A DNA stretch of 64,000 nt from Corticimicrobacter populi. GTDB lineage: Bacteria > Pseudomonadota > Gammaproteobacteria > Burkholderiales > Burkholderiaceae_B. Every line of letters begins with the position of its first letter. The stretch's first letter is position 1. Below, piece by piece: positions 1 through 9,820 of the stretch. Position numbers and translations under genes: made by a program. The stretch is taken from contig NZ_QETA01000007.1 of the NCBI RefSeq assembly GCF_003123725.1, positions 124,001 through 188,000 of the forward strand, written 5' to 3'. The notes under the pieces are model-generated. The model made no database searches, was not told the origin of the DNA, and saw nothing but the letters and a program-made list of their open reading frames with translations.

Positions 1-161
1 CGTTCCCGCACATAATCAGAGGAGCGTTCACCGTACGGCAAATGCGCACTGTCAGCGACGTAGAGGAAATGCTCGTACGGCAGTTCGCGCTGCAGATCCT
101 GGAGGATGCTCAGGCCACCCAGGCCGGAGTCGTATACACCTATGGGCGCGTGAATGGACAT
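1..161 (-). CDS. murI: Glutamate racemase, N-terminal part (runs off the left edge)
   Basis: The reading frame starts at 161 and is open to base 1, so only about 53 N-terminal residues are present. The translation begins MSIHAPIGVYDSGLGGLS and continues with ADSAHLPYGE. These match the two N-terminal signatures of glutamate racemase: the D-S-G loop carrying the catalytic Asp, and the D-x-x-x-x-P-Y-G motif. The enzyme converts L- to D-glutamate in the cytoplasm for peptidoglycan. The catalytic Cys pair and C-terminal half are outside the window or not yet reached. It is transcribed in the same direction as the nos cluster but 100 bp beyond it, so it is probably an independent gene. Confidence 0.88.
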   Translation of the reverse strand, partial: MSIHAPIGVYDSGLGGLSILQDLQRELPYEHFLYVADSAHLPYGERSSDYVRE

Positions 162-260
162 GATGCGGCCGGCGATGCAAGAGAAGGATGATGGAAGCCG
201 CTCATGATACGCCAACCCGCGAGGCACACCAGCGCCTTTACCCTTTGTGAAGGTTGAATG

Positions 261-821
261 CTATGGCGTAGCCGGCGACACGGAACCATCGGCCGCCACA
301 GATACCGTCCCGTAATACAGTACGTAGTCTTCCGTCAGATCATCCAGACGCAGAACCCGGCCCCCATGCGCCAACGCAAACGCCTCGGCCCGGGATTGAT
401 CACTGAACGGCAATAGATCCTGTGCCAGGTCGCTGCCCATCAGGCCGGTATCCACCACGAACCAGGCATCACGTACATCGACCCAGGCGGTATGGTCGGG
501 CTGTCGCCAGTCCGGCGCAGCCGCCAGATCGGAGACGTAGACCGCCGCCGGGTCTGCCGGTGCTTCGGGCAACATGGTGTAGATCACTGTCTGCCGTACG
601 GTGGCGAACCACAGGGGTGTAGCCTGCGCATCAGCCAGCACCTGGCCCTTGGGGCCATCGTGTTCGAGTACGCTCATTGCGGAGCAGAAATAGCTTTCTG
701 CCTCCTGGCTGATCGCGGCCGGGGCAGGCCGTGCCATAGGTGCAACCGCGTCACTGCACGCCGTCAGCACCAGCAGCATTATCAGGCCCACCAGACGTTG
801 CCCTGTCCGTCGCATATCCAT
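261..821 (-). CDS. nosL: NosL-family copper-binding lipoprotein, second paralogue
   Basis: 186 residues. A lipoprotein signal peptide ends in the lipobox LTAC (Cys about residue 22). The NosL core follows: FCSAMSVLEHDGPKGQV, then a WFATVRQT block and a C-terminal GGRVLRLDDLTEDYVLYY segment. NosL is known as an outer-face lipoprotein that binds Cu(I) and supplies copper to the CuZ site of NosZ. This is the last gene of the nos directon, 44 bp after nosX. It closely resembles the nosL copy at 1924-2538, so the operon carries two NosL proteins. Which one supplies NosZ cannot be told from sequence. Confidence 0.85.
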   Translation of the reverse strand: MDMRRTGQRLVGLIMLLVLTACSDAVAPMARPAPAAISQEAESYFCSAMSVLEHDGPKGQVLADAQATPLWFATVRQTVIYTMLPEAPADPAAVYVSDLAAAPDWRQPDHTAWVDVRDAWFVVDTGLMGSDLAQDLLPFSDQSRAEAFALAHGGRVLRLDDLTEDYVLYYGTVSVAADGSVSPATP

Positions 822-865
822 TCCTGCTAATGAACTCAGTGCGGCGATAGTAAAACGGGCATAGC

Positions 866-1924
866 CTAGGCGTTTTGCGCTGGATCAGCGTAACGCCATT
901 CGGCCTGACTTCCATCGTGATGCTGGACGTAGACATCCAGTTGCAGTGACTGCGCCAGGGTATCGATCTGCGCCTCGGGCATCAGGGAAAATGCCGTCGA
1001 CATTGCATCGGCCGTCGTGGCACGTCGCGCCGCCACCGACACGCTGGCATAGCGCCGACCGGTCAGGCCGGTACGCGGATCGAACAGATGGTTGAAGCGG
1101 CCAGCCATATCGAGGGGCGTACCATAGCCGCCAGAAGTGGCGACTGCCTGGTTGGCGACATCCAGTGTCCGGCTCAGGCTTTCGAGCCGCGCCGCGTCCT
1201 GCAGGCCGACGCGCCAGGGTGCGACAGCCTCAGGTGCCATGCCGTAGATTTCCCCCATATCGACCAGTGCATGTTCGATACCGGCCTGACGCAGCAAGGC
1301 CACGATGCGATCCGTCACATAACCCTGTGCAATGCCGTTCAGAGTCAACGCCATGCCCGGTTGCAGGCGCACGGCATCCGAATCAAGGGCAATCCGGCGG
1401 TAATCGACCTTCTCGCGTGCTGCTGCCAGCGCGGCAACGGTCGGGCCGGCCGGATCGGCCTGCGCTTCGGAAAAGTGATCGGCATAGACGCGCCACAGCG
1501 GCTGCACCGAGATGTCGAACGCGCCATCGGTCAGCTGGCCAAAGTGCACGCTTTCCGACAGCAGCGTCAGCATCTCGCCAGCCGGCTCGGCCAATACGCC
1601 TTGCTGATTGAGCGCGACCAGTGCGCTGTCGGGCCGGTACAGGCTGAACAACTGCTCCAGCCGTTCCAGTTCGGCCTGTACCTGAGTCAGCACACGCTGT
1701 GCCAGGACTGCATCGGGATGACGAATCTCCAGCGAGGCATCGGCTCCCAGTGCAATGCCCTGCCAACGATGTGTCATCTCCGGTGCGGCAGCCTGTCGCG
1801 CCCAGGCGGGAACGGTCGCCAGCCCGGAAACGGCCGCACAGATCGAGATGAAGCGCCGGCGACCACCAACGCGGCCCGGCGCAACAGCGCAACCCGAGTC
1901 TCTCATATTCGTCATGTCCTGCAT
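866..1924 (-). CDS. nosX: ApbE-family FAD:protein FMN transferase (NosX)
   Basis: 352 residues. An arginine-rich N-terminus (GGRRRFISICAAVSG) looks like a Tat or twin-Arg-like export signal. The ApbE fold follows, with MDFTASGY-type equivalents such as LTLNGIAQGYVTDRI and ALVDMGEIYG, and a C-terminal TTADAMSTAFSLMP motif typical of the family. ApbE proteins attach FMN to a Thr of a partner. In nos clusters NosX flavinylates NosR, and this window's NosR has the acceptor motif SGATVT. The start overlaps the stop of the upstream nosL (TAATG), so the two are translationally coupled. Assignment as NosX rests on family plus context. Confidence 0.9.
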   Translation of the reverse strand: MQDMTNMRDSGCAVAPGRVGGRRRFISICAAVSGLATVPAWARQAAAPEMTHRWQGIALGADASLEIRHPDAVLAQRVLTQVQAELERLEQLFSLYRPDSALVALNQQGVLAEPAGEMLTLLSESVHFGQLTDGAFDISVQPLWRVYADHFSEAQADPAGPTVAALAAAREKVDYRRIALDSDAVRLQPGMALTLNGIAQGYVTDRIVALLRQAGIEHALVDMGEIYGMAPEAVAPWRVGLQDAARLESLSRTLDVANQAVATSGGYGTPLDMAGRFNHLFDPRTGLTGRRYASVSVAARRATTADAMSTAFSLMPEAQIDTLAQSLQLDVYVQHHDGSQAEWRYADPAQNA

Positions 1925-2538
1925 TACATATGCTCCGTCATTGTCCCTGCCTCGCCAACTGCCTGCGACGTACCTCCGGGACGTGTCTCAAAGAGGCTGT
2001 CGGCGTACAGGATATAGTCCTCGGTCAGCGCATCGAATGCCAGCACACGACCTCCGTGGCGCTGCGCAAACTGTTCGGCCTTGCTCCTGTCGCTGAACGG
2101 CATCGGATCCTCGCCACCCATACCTCCAGTCGCTTCGCTCTCCACCACGAACCAGGCACTGCGGGCTTCAACCCATGCATCGGGATTGACGCGACGCCAG
2201 TCCTCGACAGCACTCAGATCGGATACGTAAACGGCCGACAGCACTCGGGGCGACTCCGGCAGCATGGTGTAGGCCACCGTCTGCCGCACAGTCGAAAACC
2301 AGACCGGGCGATCCTCGCCCGGCACCAGCACCTGCCCTTTGGGCCCGCTGTGCTCAAGCAAGTTCATGCTGCAGAAATAGCCCACCGCTTCTTCAGTGAT
2401 CGCGTGTGGCGGTGGCTGTTCGCCAGCACCAGTATCATCGCTGCACGCGGCCAGCCACGCCAAGGCCAATCCAGCCAGCAGCCAGCGACTCACATCGCAG
2501 ATCATGGCTATCTCACGACGGGATACGATGGCCTTCAT
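1924..2538 (-). CDS. nosL: NosL copper chaperone lipoprotein
   Basis: 204 residues from the ATG at 2538, chosen because it forms an ATGA overlap with the stop of nosY. A shorter start at 2505 (MICDVS) is also possible. The signal peptide ends in LAWLAAC. The NosL signature is YFCSMNLLEHSGPKGQV, followed by WFSTVRQTVAYTMLPESP and GGRVLAFDALTEDYILY. Family role: copper delivery to apo-NosZ in the periplasm. Its position directly after nosY is the usual nosL position (nosDFYL), so this is the better candidate for the ancestral copy of the two. Confidence 0.92.
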   Translation of the reverse strand: MKAIVSRREIAMICDVSRWLLAGLALAWLAACSDDTGAGEQPPPHAITEEAVGYFCSMNLLEHSGPKGQVLVPGEDRPVWFSTVRQTVAYTMLPESPRVLSAVYVSDLSAVEDWRRVNPDAWVEARSAWFVVESEATGGMGGEDPMPFSDRSKAEQFAQRHGGRVLAFDALTEDYILYADSLFETRPGGTSQAVGEAGTMTEHM

Positions 2539-3365
2539 ATCTGTTTTCTCCGGAACAACAGCAACGCCAGCGAGAACGGCGCGCACACCCAGAGTACCAG
2601 CATACCGAACAGGCCCACCGGGCTGATGGCCAGGTGTTCACCCAGATCAGCCATGCCCGACAATGCCCCCACCGACGAAAAACCGCTCAAGTTGAGCAGC
2701 CGGTAGACATCGGCCGGGTTACTCAGCAGAAGCCCGGTGACGATGCCAGGCGTCAGCCAGCGCCCCCCATCCGCCACCAGTCCACCCAGCAGCGCCATAT
2801 CGTAGATCAGCACGAAAAACAGCCAAACACCAATGGCCATACCAGCCGCTGTGGCACGCTCACGCACAACGGTACTGACCAGGTAGCCCAGCGCCAGGAA
2901 ACTGGCCCCCAGCAATACACTCGAACCAACCAGCATCAGAAACGGCCCCCAGCCGGCATCCATGCCATCGCCTCGCAGCCACTGCACCAGCACACCGGCC
3001 ACACCATAGCCCACCAGTGTCGCCACGCCCAGAATCATGCAGTGCCCGGCGAACTTGCCGATGATTACCTCTTGTCGTGAGACAGGGTAAGACAGCAGCA
3101 ATGCCATGGTGCCACGTTCGATCTCGCCGACGATGGCGTCATAGGACAACAGCAGGGCAATCAGCGGCACCAGGAAAATACTCAGGCTGGACAGACTGAC
3201 CACCGTAATGGCCAGGGCGCTGCCCTTGACCGCACCAGCCGGAGCACTGCCCAGAAACGACAACGTCAATGCAAATACAGCCAGCAGCAACGTAATCGCG
3301 ATCACCCAGCGATTACGCAGACCATCGCGAAACTCTTTGCCCGCAATCAGCGCGATATTTCTCAT
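2535..3365 (-). CDS. nosY: NosY, membrane subunit of the NosDFY ABC transporter
   Basis: 276 residues with about six hydrophobic segments and the ABC-2-type start RNIALIAGKEFRDGLRNRW. NosY forms the inner-membrane channel of the NosFY ABC complex, which works with periplasmic NosD in maturing the CuZ (copper-sulfur) centre of NosZ. The ATG at 3365 overlaps the nosF stop (ATGA), and its own stop overlaps nosL in the same way. This points to tight translational coupling through DFYLX. Confidence 0.93.
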   Translation of the reverse strand: MRNIALIAGKEFRDGLRNRWVIAITLLLAVFALTLSFLGSAPAGAVKGSALAITVVSLSSLSIFLVPLIALLLSYDAIVGEIERGTMALLLSYPVSRQEVIIGKFAGHCMILGVATLVGYGVAGVLVQWLRGDGMDAGWGPFLMLVGSSVLLGASFLALGYLVSTVVRERATAAGMAIGVWLFFVLIYDMALLGGLVADGGRWLTPGIVTGLLLSNPADVYRLLNLSGFSSVGALSGMADLGEHLAISPVGLFGMLVLWVCAPFSLALLLFRRKQI

Positions 3366-4267
3366 GCTTCCTCCCGCCGCAGGAAATGGGCGTACATCTC
3401 ATCCAGACCAGGCTGCACCACATCGATGTCGGCGATTTCCGCCCCCAGCGTCCAGATATTCTTCAGCGCCGTGACCTTCTCCTGGGGTTTGCAACGCAGT
3501 TCAAGCATGAACGGCCCGGCAACTTGCCATTGCGGCGGCAGCGCCGCCACGTCGGCCAGCGGCTGCGCCAGCGCCACGCGAATCGTGACCGGCATATCAG
3601 CCTGCTGACGCAATGCGCCCAGCGTACCGTCCGCCACCTTGCTGCCGTTTTTCATGATGACAATGCGATCGGCCTGGCCTTCAAGCTCGGCCAGCGCATG
3701 CGAACACAACAGGATGGTCGCGCCCCGGTCGCGCAACTCCCGCACGATCTCGTAGAACACCTGGCGCGAGGCCGGATCCAGACCTGTGGTCGGTTCGTCC
3801 ATGAACAGCACCTGCGGCTCGCCCAGCAATGCCTGCGCCAGCGCCAGACGCTGGCGCATGCCCTTGGAGTAGCCTCCCACGCGGCGACGTGCCGCCTGCG
3901 CAATGCCGACCCGTTCCAGCAACGCGATATTGCGTGCCGGTGACTGTCCTTTCAAGCGTGCATAATAGGCCAGCGTCTCGATACCGGTCATGGCGGGATA
4001 CAGCGCCACGGTCTCCGGCAGATAGCCCACGCTGCGCCGCGCCTCGGAGGCGCTGTCCATAGGATCGCGGCCCAGCACTTCGATCTGACCATGCGTGGGC
4101 CGCAGCAGACCCAGCATCAGCTTGATCATGGTGCTCTTGCCGGCACCATTGTGCCCGGCCAGTGCCACGCACTGCCCCGCCTTCAGTTCCAGGTCCACCT
4201 GGTTCACTGCTGCCGTGCCATCGAACTCCTTGGTCACCGCACGCAGCACGACATGGTTGTCGCTCAT
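3362..4267 (-). CDS. nosF: NosF, ATPase of the NosDFY ABC transporter
   Basis: 301 residues from the ATG at 4267, which overlaps the nosD stop (ATGA). The frame is open further upstream but lies inside nosD. Walker A is GHNGAGKST (residues 38-46), the ABC signature is YSKGMRQRL, and Walker B is VLFMDEPTTGLD. The C-terminal part is the usual regulatory domain of NosF/CcmA-like ATPases. It energises NosY for NosZ copper-sulfur cluster assembly. Confidence 0.95.
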   Translation of the reverse strand: MSDNHVVLRAVTKEFDGTAAVNQVDLELKAGQCVALAGHNGAGKSTMIKLMLGLLRPTHGQIEVLGRDPMDSASEARRSVGYLPETVALYPAMTGIETLAYYARLKGQSPARNIALLERVGIAQAARRRVGGYSKGMRQRLALAQALLGEPQVLFMDEPTTGLDPASRQVFYEIVRELRDRGATILLCSHALAELEGQADRIVIMKNGSKVADGTLGALRQQADMPVTIRVALAQPLADVAALPPQWQVAGPFMLELRCKPQEKVTALKNIWTLGAEIADIDVVQPGLDEMYAHFLRREEA

Positions 4268-5574
4268 TTTTGCTCCTTGGACGGCTGTGCCGCCACTTCC
4301 GGCGCGGCCATCAGCGGCGCACTGTCGACCACACCACCCGGATAGAGCGCCGGGAACTGCGACTGTGCCCAACGCACGATCTGCGTGGCCGGGCTGTTCA
4401 GCAGTACCTTGGCCATCGGCGCGCGCCACAACACCTGGTCGAGGATGCCGTTGGGCCGATAGGCCGAGTCCGCGATGCCGTCGCCATCGAGGTCAAACGC
4501 CGAATTATCGCTCCAGTAATTACCCCGCCCGTCGACCGACCAGTCAAGATAGCGTGTACTGACGTACTTGACCTGCGTCCGATTGCCGACGAAGGCATTG
4601 TCCGTGATCCGGTTGCGCTCTGCGCCCGCCGTGAAATGAATACCGATCTCGCAATCCTCGAACCGATTATTCCTGAACTCGTTCATGTTTGAGTTGTACA
4701 GGAACACGCACTTCTCGGAATGCTCGACATAATTATGTTCGATCACCGAACGATTGATCGCATTAAGGGCAATGCCCTGCTCGCGATTATCGAGTGACCG
4801 GTTGGCATTGATCACCAGCCGATCCGACATCATCAGCGCATAGCCGATCTGGCTGCCAGATACCTCGTTGCCGACCAACTCGCTATCCTGGGTATACATG
4901 TAATGTACGCCGAAGCGCACATCCGCAATCCGGTTGTTCCTGAAGGAATTGTGCTTGCTGGTATCCGTATAGATACCGTCCCGGCCAGAGCGGATTTCGT
5001 TATCGACCACCTCGGTACCGGGTGCATTCCAGAGCTGGATACCATTGCCACGCTCTGACATCCGCAACTCACCATTGCCGACGACGCGATTGCCACGCAC
5101 CTGTACATCAGCCGCGCCCCGGACATAAATACCGATCAGGTTGTCCAGTACATGATTGTCCTCGATCACGGCACCTTGCGCCTCGCGATCCAGGAAAATG
5201 GCCGCGTCCATCTCGAACAGGTCCATGCCCGAGCCGCGCACCGTCAGGGAGCGTATCGAAATACCTGGGGCCTGCAACCATAGCGTACGCCCCTCCCCAG
5301 TGCCTTGCAGCACTGCAGAGTGGTCTGCAGGTCCGCGCAGCGACACCGGCTTGTCGATCACGAAATCACCGGCATACGTTCCCGCCTGCAGGAGGATTTC
5401 GTCCCCGGGCTGCGCAGCAGCCAGCACCGCCTGGAGATCAGCCTCCGGGCCGATCTCCAGCACGGCTGCCACAGCCGGTACAGCTGGTGCGCCGCACAGG
5501 CCTGCTGCTGTTACCAGCAGCAGGACCCGCACCGCCCAGCCCCATGTGGGGCCAGCCGTATTGCTCATTGTCAT
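4264..5574 (-). CDS. nosD: NosD, periplasmic beta-helix maturation factor
   Basis: 436 residues from the ATG at 5574, which overlaps the nosZ stop as TGATG; a second ATG two codons later is equally usable. A signal peptide (WAVRVLLLVTAAGLCGAP) is followed by a right-handed parallel beta-helix made of repeated N-x-I/V units such as GIYVRGAADVQVRGNRVVGN and IEHNYVEHS. This is the NosD/CASH carbohydrate-binding-like fold. NosD is the periplasmic partner of NosFY and is needed to build the CuZ cluster. Confidence 0.95.
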   Translation of the reverse strand: MTMSNTAGPTWGWAVRVLLLVTAAGLCGAPAVPAVAAVLEIGPEADLQAVLAAAQPGDEILLQAGTYAGDFVIDKPVSLRGPADHSAVLQGTGEGRTLWLQAPGISIRSLTVRGSGMDLFEMDAAIFLDREAQGAVIEDNHVLDNLIGIYVRGAADVQVRGNRVVGNGELRMSERGNGIQLWNAPGTEVVDNEIRSGRDGIYTDTSKHNSFRNNRIADVRFGVHYMYTQDSELVGNEVSGSQIGYALMMSDRLVINANRSLDNREQGIALNAINRSVIEHNYVEHSEKCVFLYNSNMNEFRNNRFEDCEIGIHFTAGAERNRITDNAFVGNRTQVKYVSTRYLDWSVDGRGNYWSDNSAFDLDGDGIADSAYRPNGILDQVLWRAPMAKVLLNSPATQIVRWAQSQFPALYPGGVVDSAPLMAAPEVAAQPSKEQK

Positions 5575-7478
5575 CAGGCCTTCTTGGGCTTGACGATGAA
5601 CTGCCCCACCATTTCCATGTGCAGGGCATGGCAGAACCACTGGCAGTAATACCAGTGCACGCCAGGGCGGTCAGCCTTGAAGGTGACCGACGACGTCTGG
5701 TGCGGGCTGATTTCCATGGCAACACCGTGGCGCTCAAGGGTGAAACCGTGGGTCAGGTCTTCGACCTCATCCATATTGGTCACGACCACCGTGACCTCAT
5801 CACCCTCATTGACCTCGATCTTATCCAGGCTGAACTTGGGCGCGACCGATACCATGTAGACGCGAACCTTGTTGCCATCGCGAATGATGTTGGCCGCCTC
5901 TTCCAGCACCACACCATCCTTCCTGGCCATTTCGCGGGTATCAGCCCACATCGGGTCGTTCCGATCCCAGATATGCAGCGGGTTGACCTTCGAGCTGTGC
6001 ACGATGCACATATCGTGCGGCTCGGCAAAGCTGGGGCCGTCGTGGACCAGTTTCATCTCGTCGCCGGAGATATCAATCAACTGATCATTCTCGGGCTTGA
6101 GCGGGCCAACGTTCAGGAAGCGATCCTTGGAGAACTTGTTGAGCGACACCAGCCACTTGCCATCGGCTTCCTTGGTTTCGCCCATGCTGGTGTGGTTGTG
6201 ACCAGGCTGGTAGTGCACATCGATCTTCTGGACGATGTACTCGACATCCTCGCCCTTGTAGGCACGCTTGGCCTTCTCGATATCCCACTTGACGATCTGG
6301 CTGTCGATGAACAGCGTGGTATAGCCGAAGCCACGACCGTCATACGACGTATGCAGGGGGCCAAGGCCCAGATGCGGCTCAGCCACCACGACATCGCGCG
6401 GCTTGATCTTGTCTGCGAACAGATCATCCAGTTTATGCACATCCAGCACCGTGACGGTGGGCGACAGCTTGCCAGCCAGGATCACGTGATTGCCGTCCGG
6501 CGTGGCCGTGCAACCGTGCGGATTGTTCGGCACGGGAATATAGCGGGTGTACTTGGAACCATGACGGCCATCCAGCACCGGCACGCCATTGATCAACTGG
6601 AAGTCGCCATTCTTGACGCCTTCTTCGATACGCTCGAGATTGAAGACAACGGCCCAGTCCTGCTCGTTGGCCATCATCTCGTCCAGCACCACCCCCTTTT
6701 CGGAGTTGAAGCAGGTTGCAAACGAGTACTTGCCCTGGTAATCGGCATCGCCGTTGTCAAGGTTGCCGTCCACCATGACCTGCCAGGCGATTTCCATCGT
6801 CTCGCCGTTCACTGCCGTGTAGATCGCCCAGAAGTTCTTCTTGGGGTCATCCAGGATGGTGCCGTCATTGGGTACCGGCACGATATGTTCGCCATTGGCA
6901 AACACGTAGCCGGTCTTGGGGTAGCGCTGAGGGCGCAGACCATGGATGCCTTCGGCATTGGGGATTTCGACGATCTTGTCCGTCTTCATCACATCCATGC
7001 GAATACGGGCGATCCGGTTGTTGGCCTTGTCCTGGATGTACACATAGCGGCCATCGTAGGTACCGTCAGTGAAGGACATGTGCGGGTGGTGCGCATCGCC
7101 ATTCAGGTAGACACCGCCCTTGTCGGCCAGGTACTTCTTGGTTTCTTCGGTCAGGCCTTCGGTCAGGATCTTGCGGCTTTCGTTGGTCAGCCCCCAGCCC
7201 GTGGCACTGCAGCGGTTGAACACCGGGATACGCATCAGTTCGCGCATCGACGGCAGGCCCAGCACGCGGACTTCGCCGCTCTGGCCGCTGGAATTGAAGG
7301 CATAGTATTCGTCGAGTTCGCCCGGAGCGATATGACCGTTCAGGCCACCGGCGGCCGGTCCCTTTGCGAATACAGTAGACACTTGCGCGCCACCCAGCAG
7401 TCCCACCCCGCCGGAGGCCATTGCCGTACCGAGGAAACCCCGGCGGCTGATGCCCGTACGTTCATTGTTTGAAGACAT
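5574..7478 (-). CDS. nosZ: Nitrous-oxide reductase
   Basis: 634 residues. A Tat signal (GISRRGFLG, residues 9-16) marks clade I NosZ, exported folded. Candidate CuZ histidines include H130/H131 in GDAHHPHMS and H179 in GIHGLRP, as well as those in the [12 protein letters not shown] and [11 protein letters not shown] segments. The C-terminal cupredoxin domain has the full CuA set, C612-x-W614-x-C616-x3-H620-x2-M623, plus the upstream His in [12 protein letters not shown]. The enzyme reduces N2O to N2 in the periplasm. All recognised metal motifs are intact, so it should be functional. It lies 36 bp after nosR. Confidence 0.98.
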   Translation of the reverse strand: MSSNNERTGISRRGFLGTAMASGGVGLLGGAQVSTVFAKGPAAGGLNGHIAPGELDEYYAFNSSGQSGEVRVLGLPSMRELMRIPVFNRCSATGWGLTNESRKILTEGLTEETKKYLADKGGVYLNGDAHHPHMSFTDGTYDGRYVYIQDKANNRIARIRMDVMKTDKIVEIPNAEGIHGLRPQRYPKTGYVFANGEHIVPVPNDGTILDDPKKNFWAIYTAVNGETMEIAWQVMVDGNLDNGDADYQGKYSFATCFNSEKGVVLDEMMANEQDWAVVFNLERIEEGVKNGDFQLINGVPVLDGRHGSKYTRYIPVPNNPHGCTATPDGNHVILAGKLSPTVTVLDVHKLDDLFADKIKPRDVVVAEPHLGLGPLHTSYDGRGFGYTTLFIDSQIVKWDIEKAKRAYKGEDVEYIVQKIDVHYQPGHNHTSMGETKEADGKWLVSLNKFSKDRFLNVGPLKPENDQLIDISGDEMKLVHDGPSFAEPHDMCIVHSSKVNPLHIWDRNDPMWADTREMARKDGVVLEEAANIIRDGNKVRVYMVSVAPKFSLDKIEVNEGDEVTVVVTNMDEVEDLTHGFTLERHGVAMEISPHQTSSVTFKADRPGVHWYYCQWFCHALHMEMVGQFIVKPKKA

Positions 7479-7514
7479 TTTGCTCTCCTAGATTCCGCAG
7501 GCCCCTATGCCTGC

Positions 7515-9764
7515 TCAATTGCCTGCCGAACCCAGTTCTTCCTTCGGAACGAACTTGAGTTCTACAGCTTCTGGCATCCCCTGTCCTGCTGCCATGCCCG
7601 GCGCCGGTTTCTTGGCGCGCTTGGCATGCTTCTTGATCAGGTGCGGGCACTTCTGCTTGTGGTGATACAGCACCTGGCAATTCAGACATTGGATGCATTC
7701 ATTCGGATTGATGTGACCTTCCGGGTGGATGGCGTTGACCGGACATTCGACCGCACAGCGTTGACAGGGATCGCCGCACTCACGATAGCGCCGCAGCCAG
7801 TCGAACAGGCGCAGGCGGGCCGGGATGGCCAGCGCCGCGCCGAGCGGACAGAGATAGCGGCAGTAGAAACGCTCGACGAACAGCCCCAGGCCGAGCAGGA
7901 CCAGCGCAAACAGCACAAAAGGCCACTCGCGCACGAATTTGAGGATGATGGATGTCTTGAACGGCTCGACCTCGGACATCTTTTCGGCAAAGCCCAGGTC
8001 ATACAGCGACAGGCCGAACAGAATCAGGAAGATCACGTACTTCATCGCCGCCATGCGTTCGCTGATGAAGTACGGAATTTTCAGTTGCGGTATCTTCACC
8101 ACCCGCGCCAGCCGGTTGAGCAGTTCCTGCAGGGCACCGAACGGGCACAGCCAGCCGCAGAACGCGCCCCGGTTCCAGAACAAGCCCGACACGGCCGTGG
8201 CGCACCAAAGCACAAACACAATGGGATCCATCAGGAAGTATTCCCACTGGAAGCCGGTGCGCAGTGCATGGGTGAAAGTCAGCACATTGACCACCGACAG
8301 TTGCGCCACGCAGTAGCCACCCAGCCAGAACAAGGTAAAGCTCAGGTAGGTCAGACGAAAACGGTCATAGAAAACCGGGTGGCGGGCAAACCAGTTCTGC
8401 GCGAAGAACACCAGCGTCAGCACGAACAGGGCAATGCCAAGCACAGTCAACTGCACAACCTTGGCCGACCACATCTGCTTCCAGAGCGGCGTATCTTCAG
8501 ACTCATCCCAATTGGCAGTATCAGCCTGGCCGGTTGCTGCCGAAGCAACTCCGGAAACGGCAGGCTGCGCCGACGCGTCCTGACGCAGGTAGCGTTCCGG
8601 CACCTCATAGGGCAGATCCACCGTGACAAACGCCTTTTCAGACACGGACAGCGTTCGCTGGATCAGCAATTGCAATTGCCAGGGTGCGACGGCATCAAAA
8701 GGTTGATCTTCAGGCACGACGAACAATGCAATCTCAGGAAAGCGCGGCGCACCCTCAGCCATGATGTTGGCCAGTCGCTGGTGATTGCGGTCACGGAAGC
8801 GGAAGCTGCGATCACCCTGCACCATCTCGATGCGGTCGAAAATGCCCCCCCGCACATAACCCGACCCCTTGAACGAATAAAGCCCCTGACCTGCCACCAG
8901 AATGGCCTGCTGCCCGGGCTTGAGCTGCGACTGCAGACGCTGGTAAAGCGCATCGCCCAGCAGGCTCAAACCGATCGACGGCACACTGACCTGGGCGGTA
9001 TACATTTCGATGAACAGGTCCTGCGGGTCATCCGATTCAGGATGCGCAGCGGCGGCGGCATTGTCTGCCTTGAGAAATCCCTGATTGACGTCATCCACCG
9101 ACAATTGGAGTCGACGCACCGAACCGTCGCCCAACAGCGCATCCCAGCCCAGTTTTTCCTGAAGATCCGCATTGATTTGCCATTTCGGCCCCACCGCCTG
9201 CTGTTGCTCGGCAGGACGACCAATGCCATGGGTACGTGCCATGGCAATAGCTGAACGCGTGATGCTGTCGCCAATCACCATCAGCGTGACCGTCGCACCA
9301 CTGACGATATCGACTGGCGGCTTCATCCGCCCCGAAGGAGGATTCTTGACAAAATTAAGGCCGATGTAGCCATCAATGAAATGCGTGATCTTTGCCATCG
9401 GGATACCGATCAGCACAATCGGTTCGTGGTGCTCGACCAGCTTGGCACCCACGATCTCACCGTCCATGGACAGGCCGATCAGGATGTCGATCGGCTTGCT
9501 GGAATAACCTGCCGTATTGACCACATCCGAGTTCAGGTAGACATAGCCGACCTGCTTATCGCCAGCATAGACCGGCACGACAGGTGGTTTGCCTTCGACG
9601 GCACCATAGTGATCCGCACCGGGCACCACCTCGGCAGCGGGTGTGCTGGCCAGGAAGTCAGTCAGAGTGCCAGCACGCGCAGACACAGCAAAAAGACAGG
9701 AAAACAGCAACATCACAACCAGCCAACCTGCCTGCTGGAGCCCTTTCATCCTACCTGTCTTCAT
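7515..9764 (-). CDS. nosR: NosR, membrane flavo-iron-sulfur protein for NosZ
   Basis: 749 residues. Order of parts: signal/TM segment; periplasmic FMN-binding domain with the covalent-flavin motif SGATVT (155-160); about five further TM helices; two C-x3-C-P motifs (FCGWLCP, YCRYLCP); and a cytoplasmic C-terminus with two 4Fe-4S sets (CGDPCQRCAVECP and CIQCLNCQVLYHHKQKCP). NosR passes electrons towards NosZ and is needed for nos expression and sustained activity. The flavin is probably attached by NosX (866-1924). It is the first gene of the cluster, and the start at 9764 follows a 296 bp AT-rich gap with a candidate FNR/DNR box. Confidence 0.96.
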   Translation of the reverse strand: MKTGRMKGLQQAGWLVVMLLFSCLFAVSARAGTLTDFLASTPAAEVVPGADHYGAVEGKPPVVPVYAGDKQVGYVYLNSDVVNTAGYSSKPIDILIGLSMDGEIVGAKLVEHHEPIVLIGIPMAKITHFIDGYIGLNFVKNPPSGRMKPPVDIVSGATVTLMVIGDSITRSAIAMARTHGIGRPAEQQQAVGPKWQINADLQEKLGWDALLGDGSVRRLQLSVDDVNQGFLKADNAAAAAHPESDDPQDLFIEMYTAQVSVPSIGLSLLGDALYQRLQSQLKPGQQAILVAGQGLYSFKGSGYVRGGIFDRIEMVQGDRSFRFRDRNHQRLANIMAEGAPRFPEIALFVVPEDQPFDAVAPWQLQLLIQRTLSVSEKAFVTVDLPYEVPERYLRQDASAQPAVSGVASAATGQADTANWDESEDTPLWKQMWSAKVVQLTVLGIALFVLTLVFFAQNWFARHPVFYDRFRLTYLSFTLFWLGGYCVAQLSVVNVLTFTHALRTGFQWEYFLMDPIVFVLWCATAVSGLFWNRGAFCGWLCPFGALQELLNRLARVVKIPQLKIPYFISERMAAMKYVIFLILFGLSLYDLGFAEKMSEVEPFKTSIILKFVREWPFVLFALVLLGLGLFVERFYCRYLCPLGAALAIPARLRLFDWLRRYRECGDPCQRCAVECPVNAIHPEGHINPNECIQCLNCQVLYHHKQKCPHLIKKHAKRAKKPAPGMAAGQGMPEAVELKFVPKEELGSAGN

Positions 9765-9820
9765 GACCCGCCTACATATCTTTATTCACCGTTGTCTTGA
9801 TTAGAAGGCCGGAGCAATTA

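Noticed and set aside
5022-7472. Long (816-codon) open frame on the plus strand
   Set aside because: It lies antisense to nosD/nosZ in the mirror frame of a high-GC gene. The opposite strand encodes intact NosZ with all copper ligands.
7626-9254. 542-codon plus-strand frame
   Set aside because: Antisense shadow of nosR, rich in His/Arg/Gln as expected from reverse GC-rich codons; no recognisable domain.
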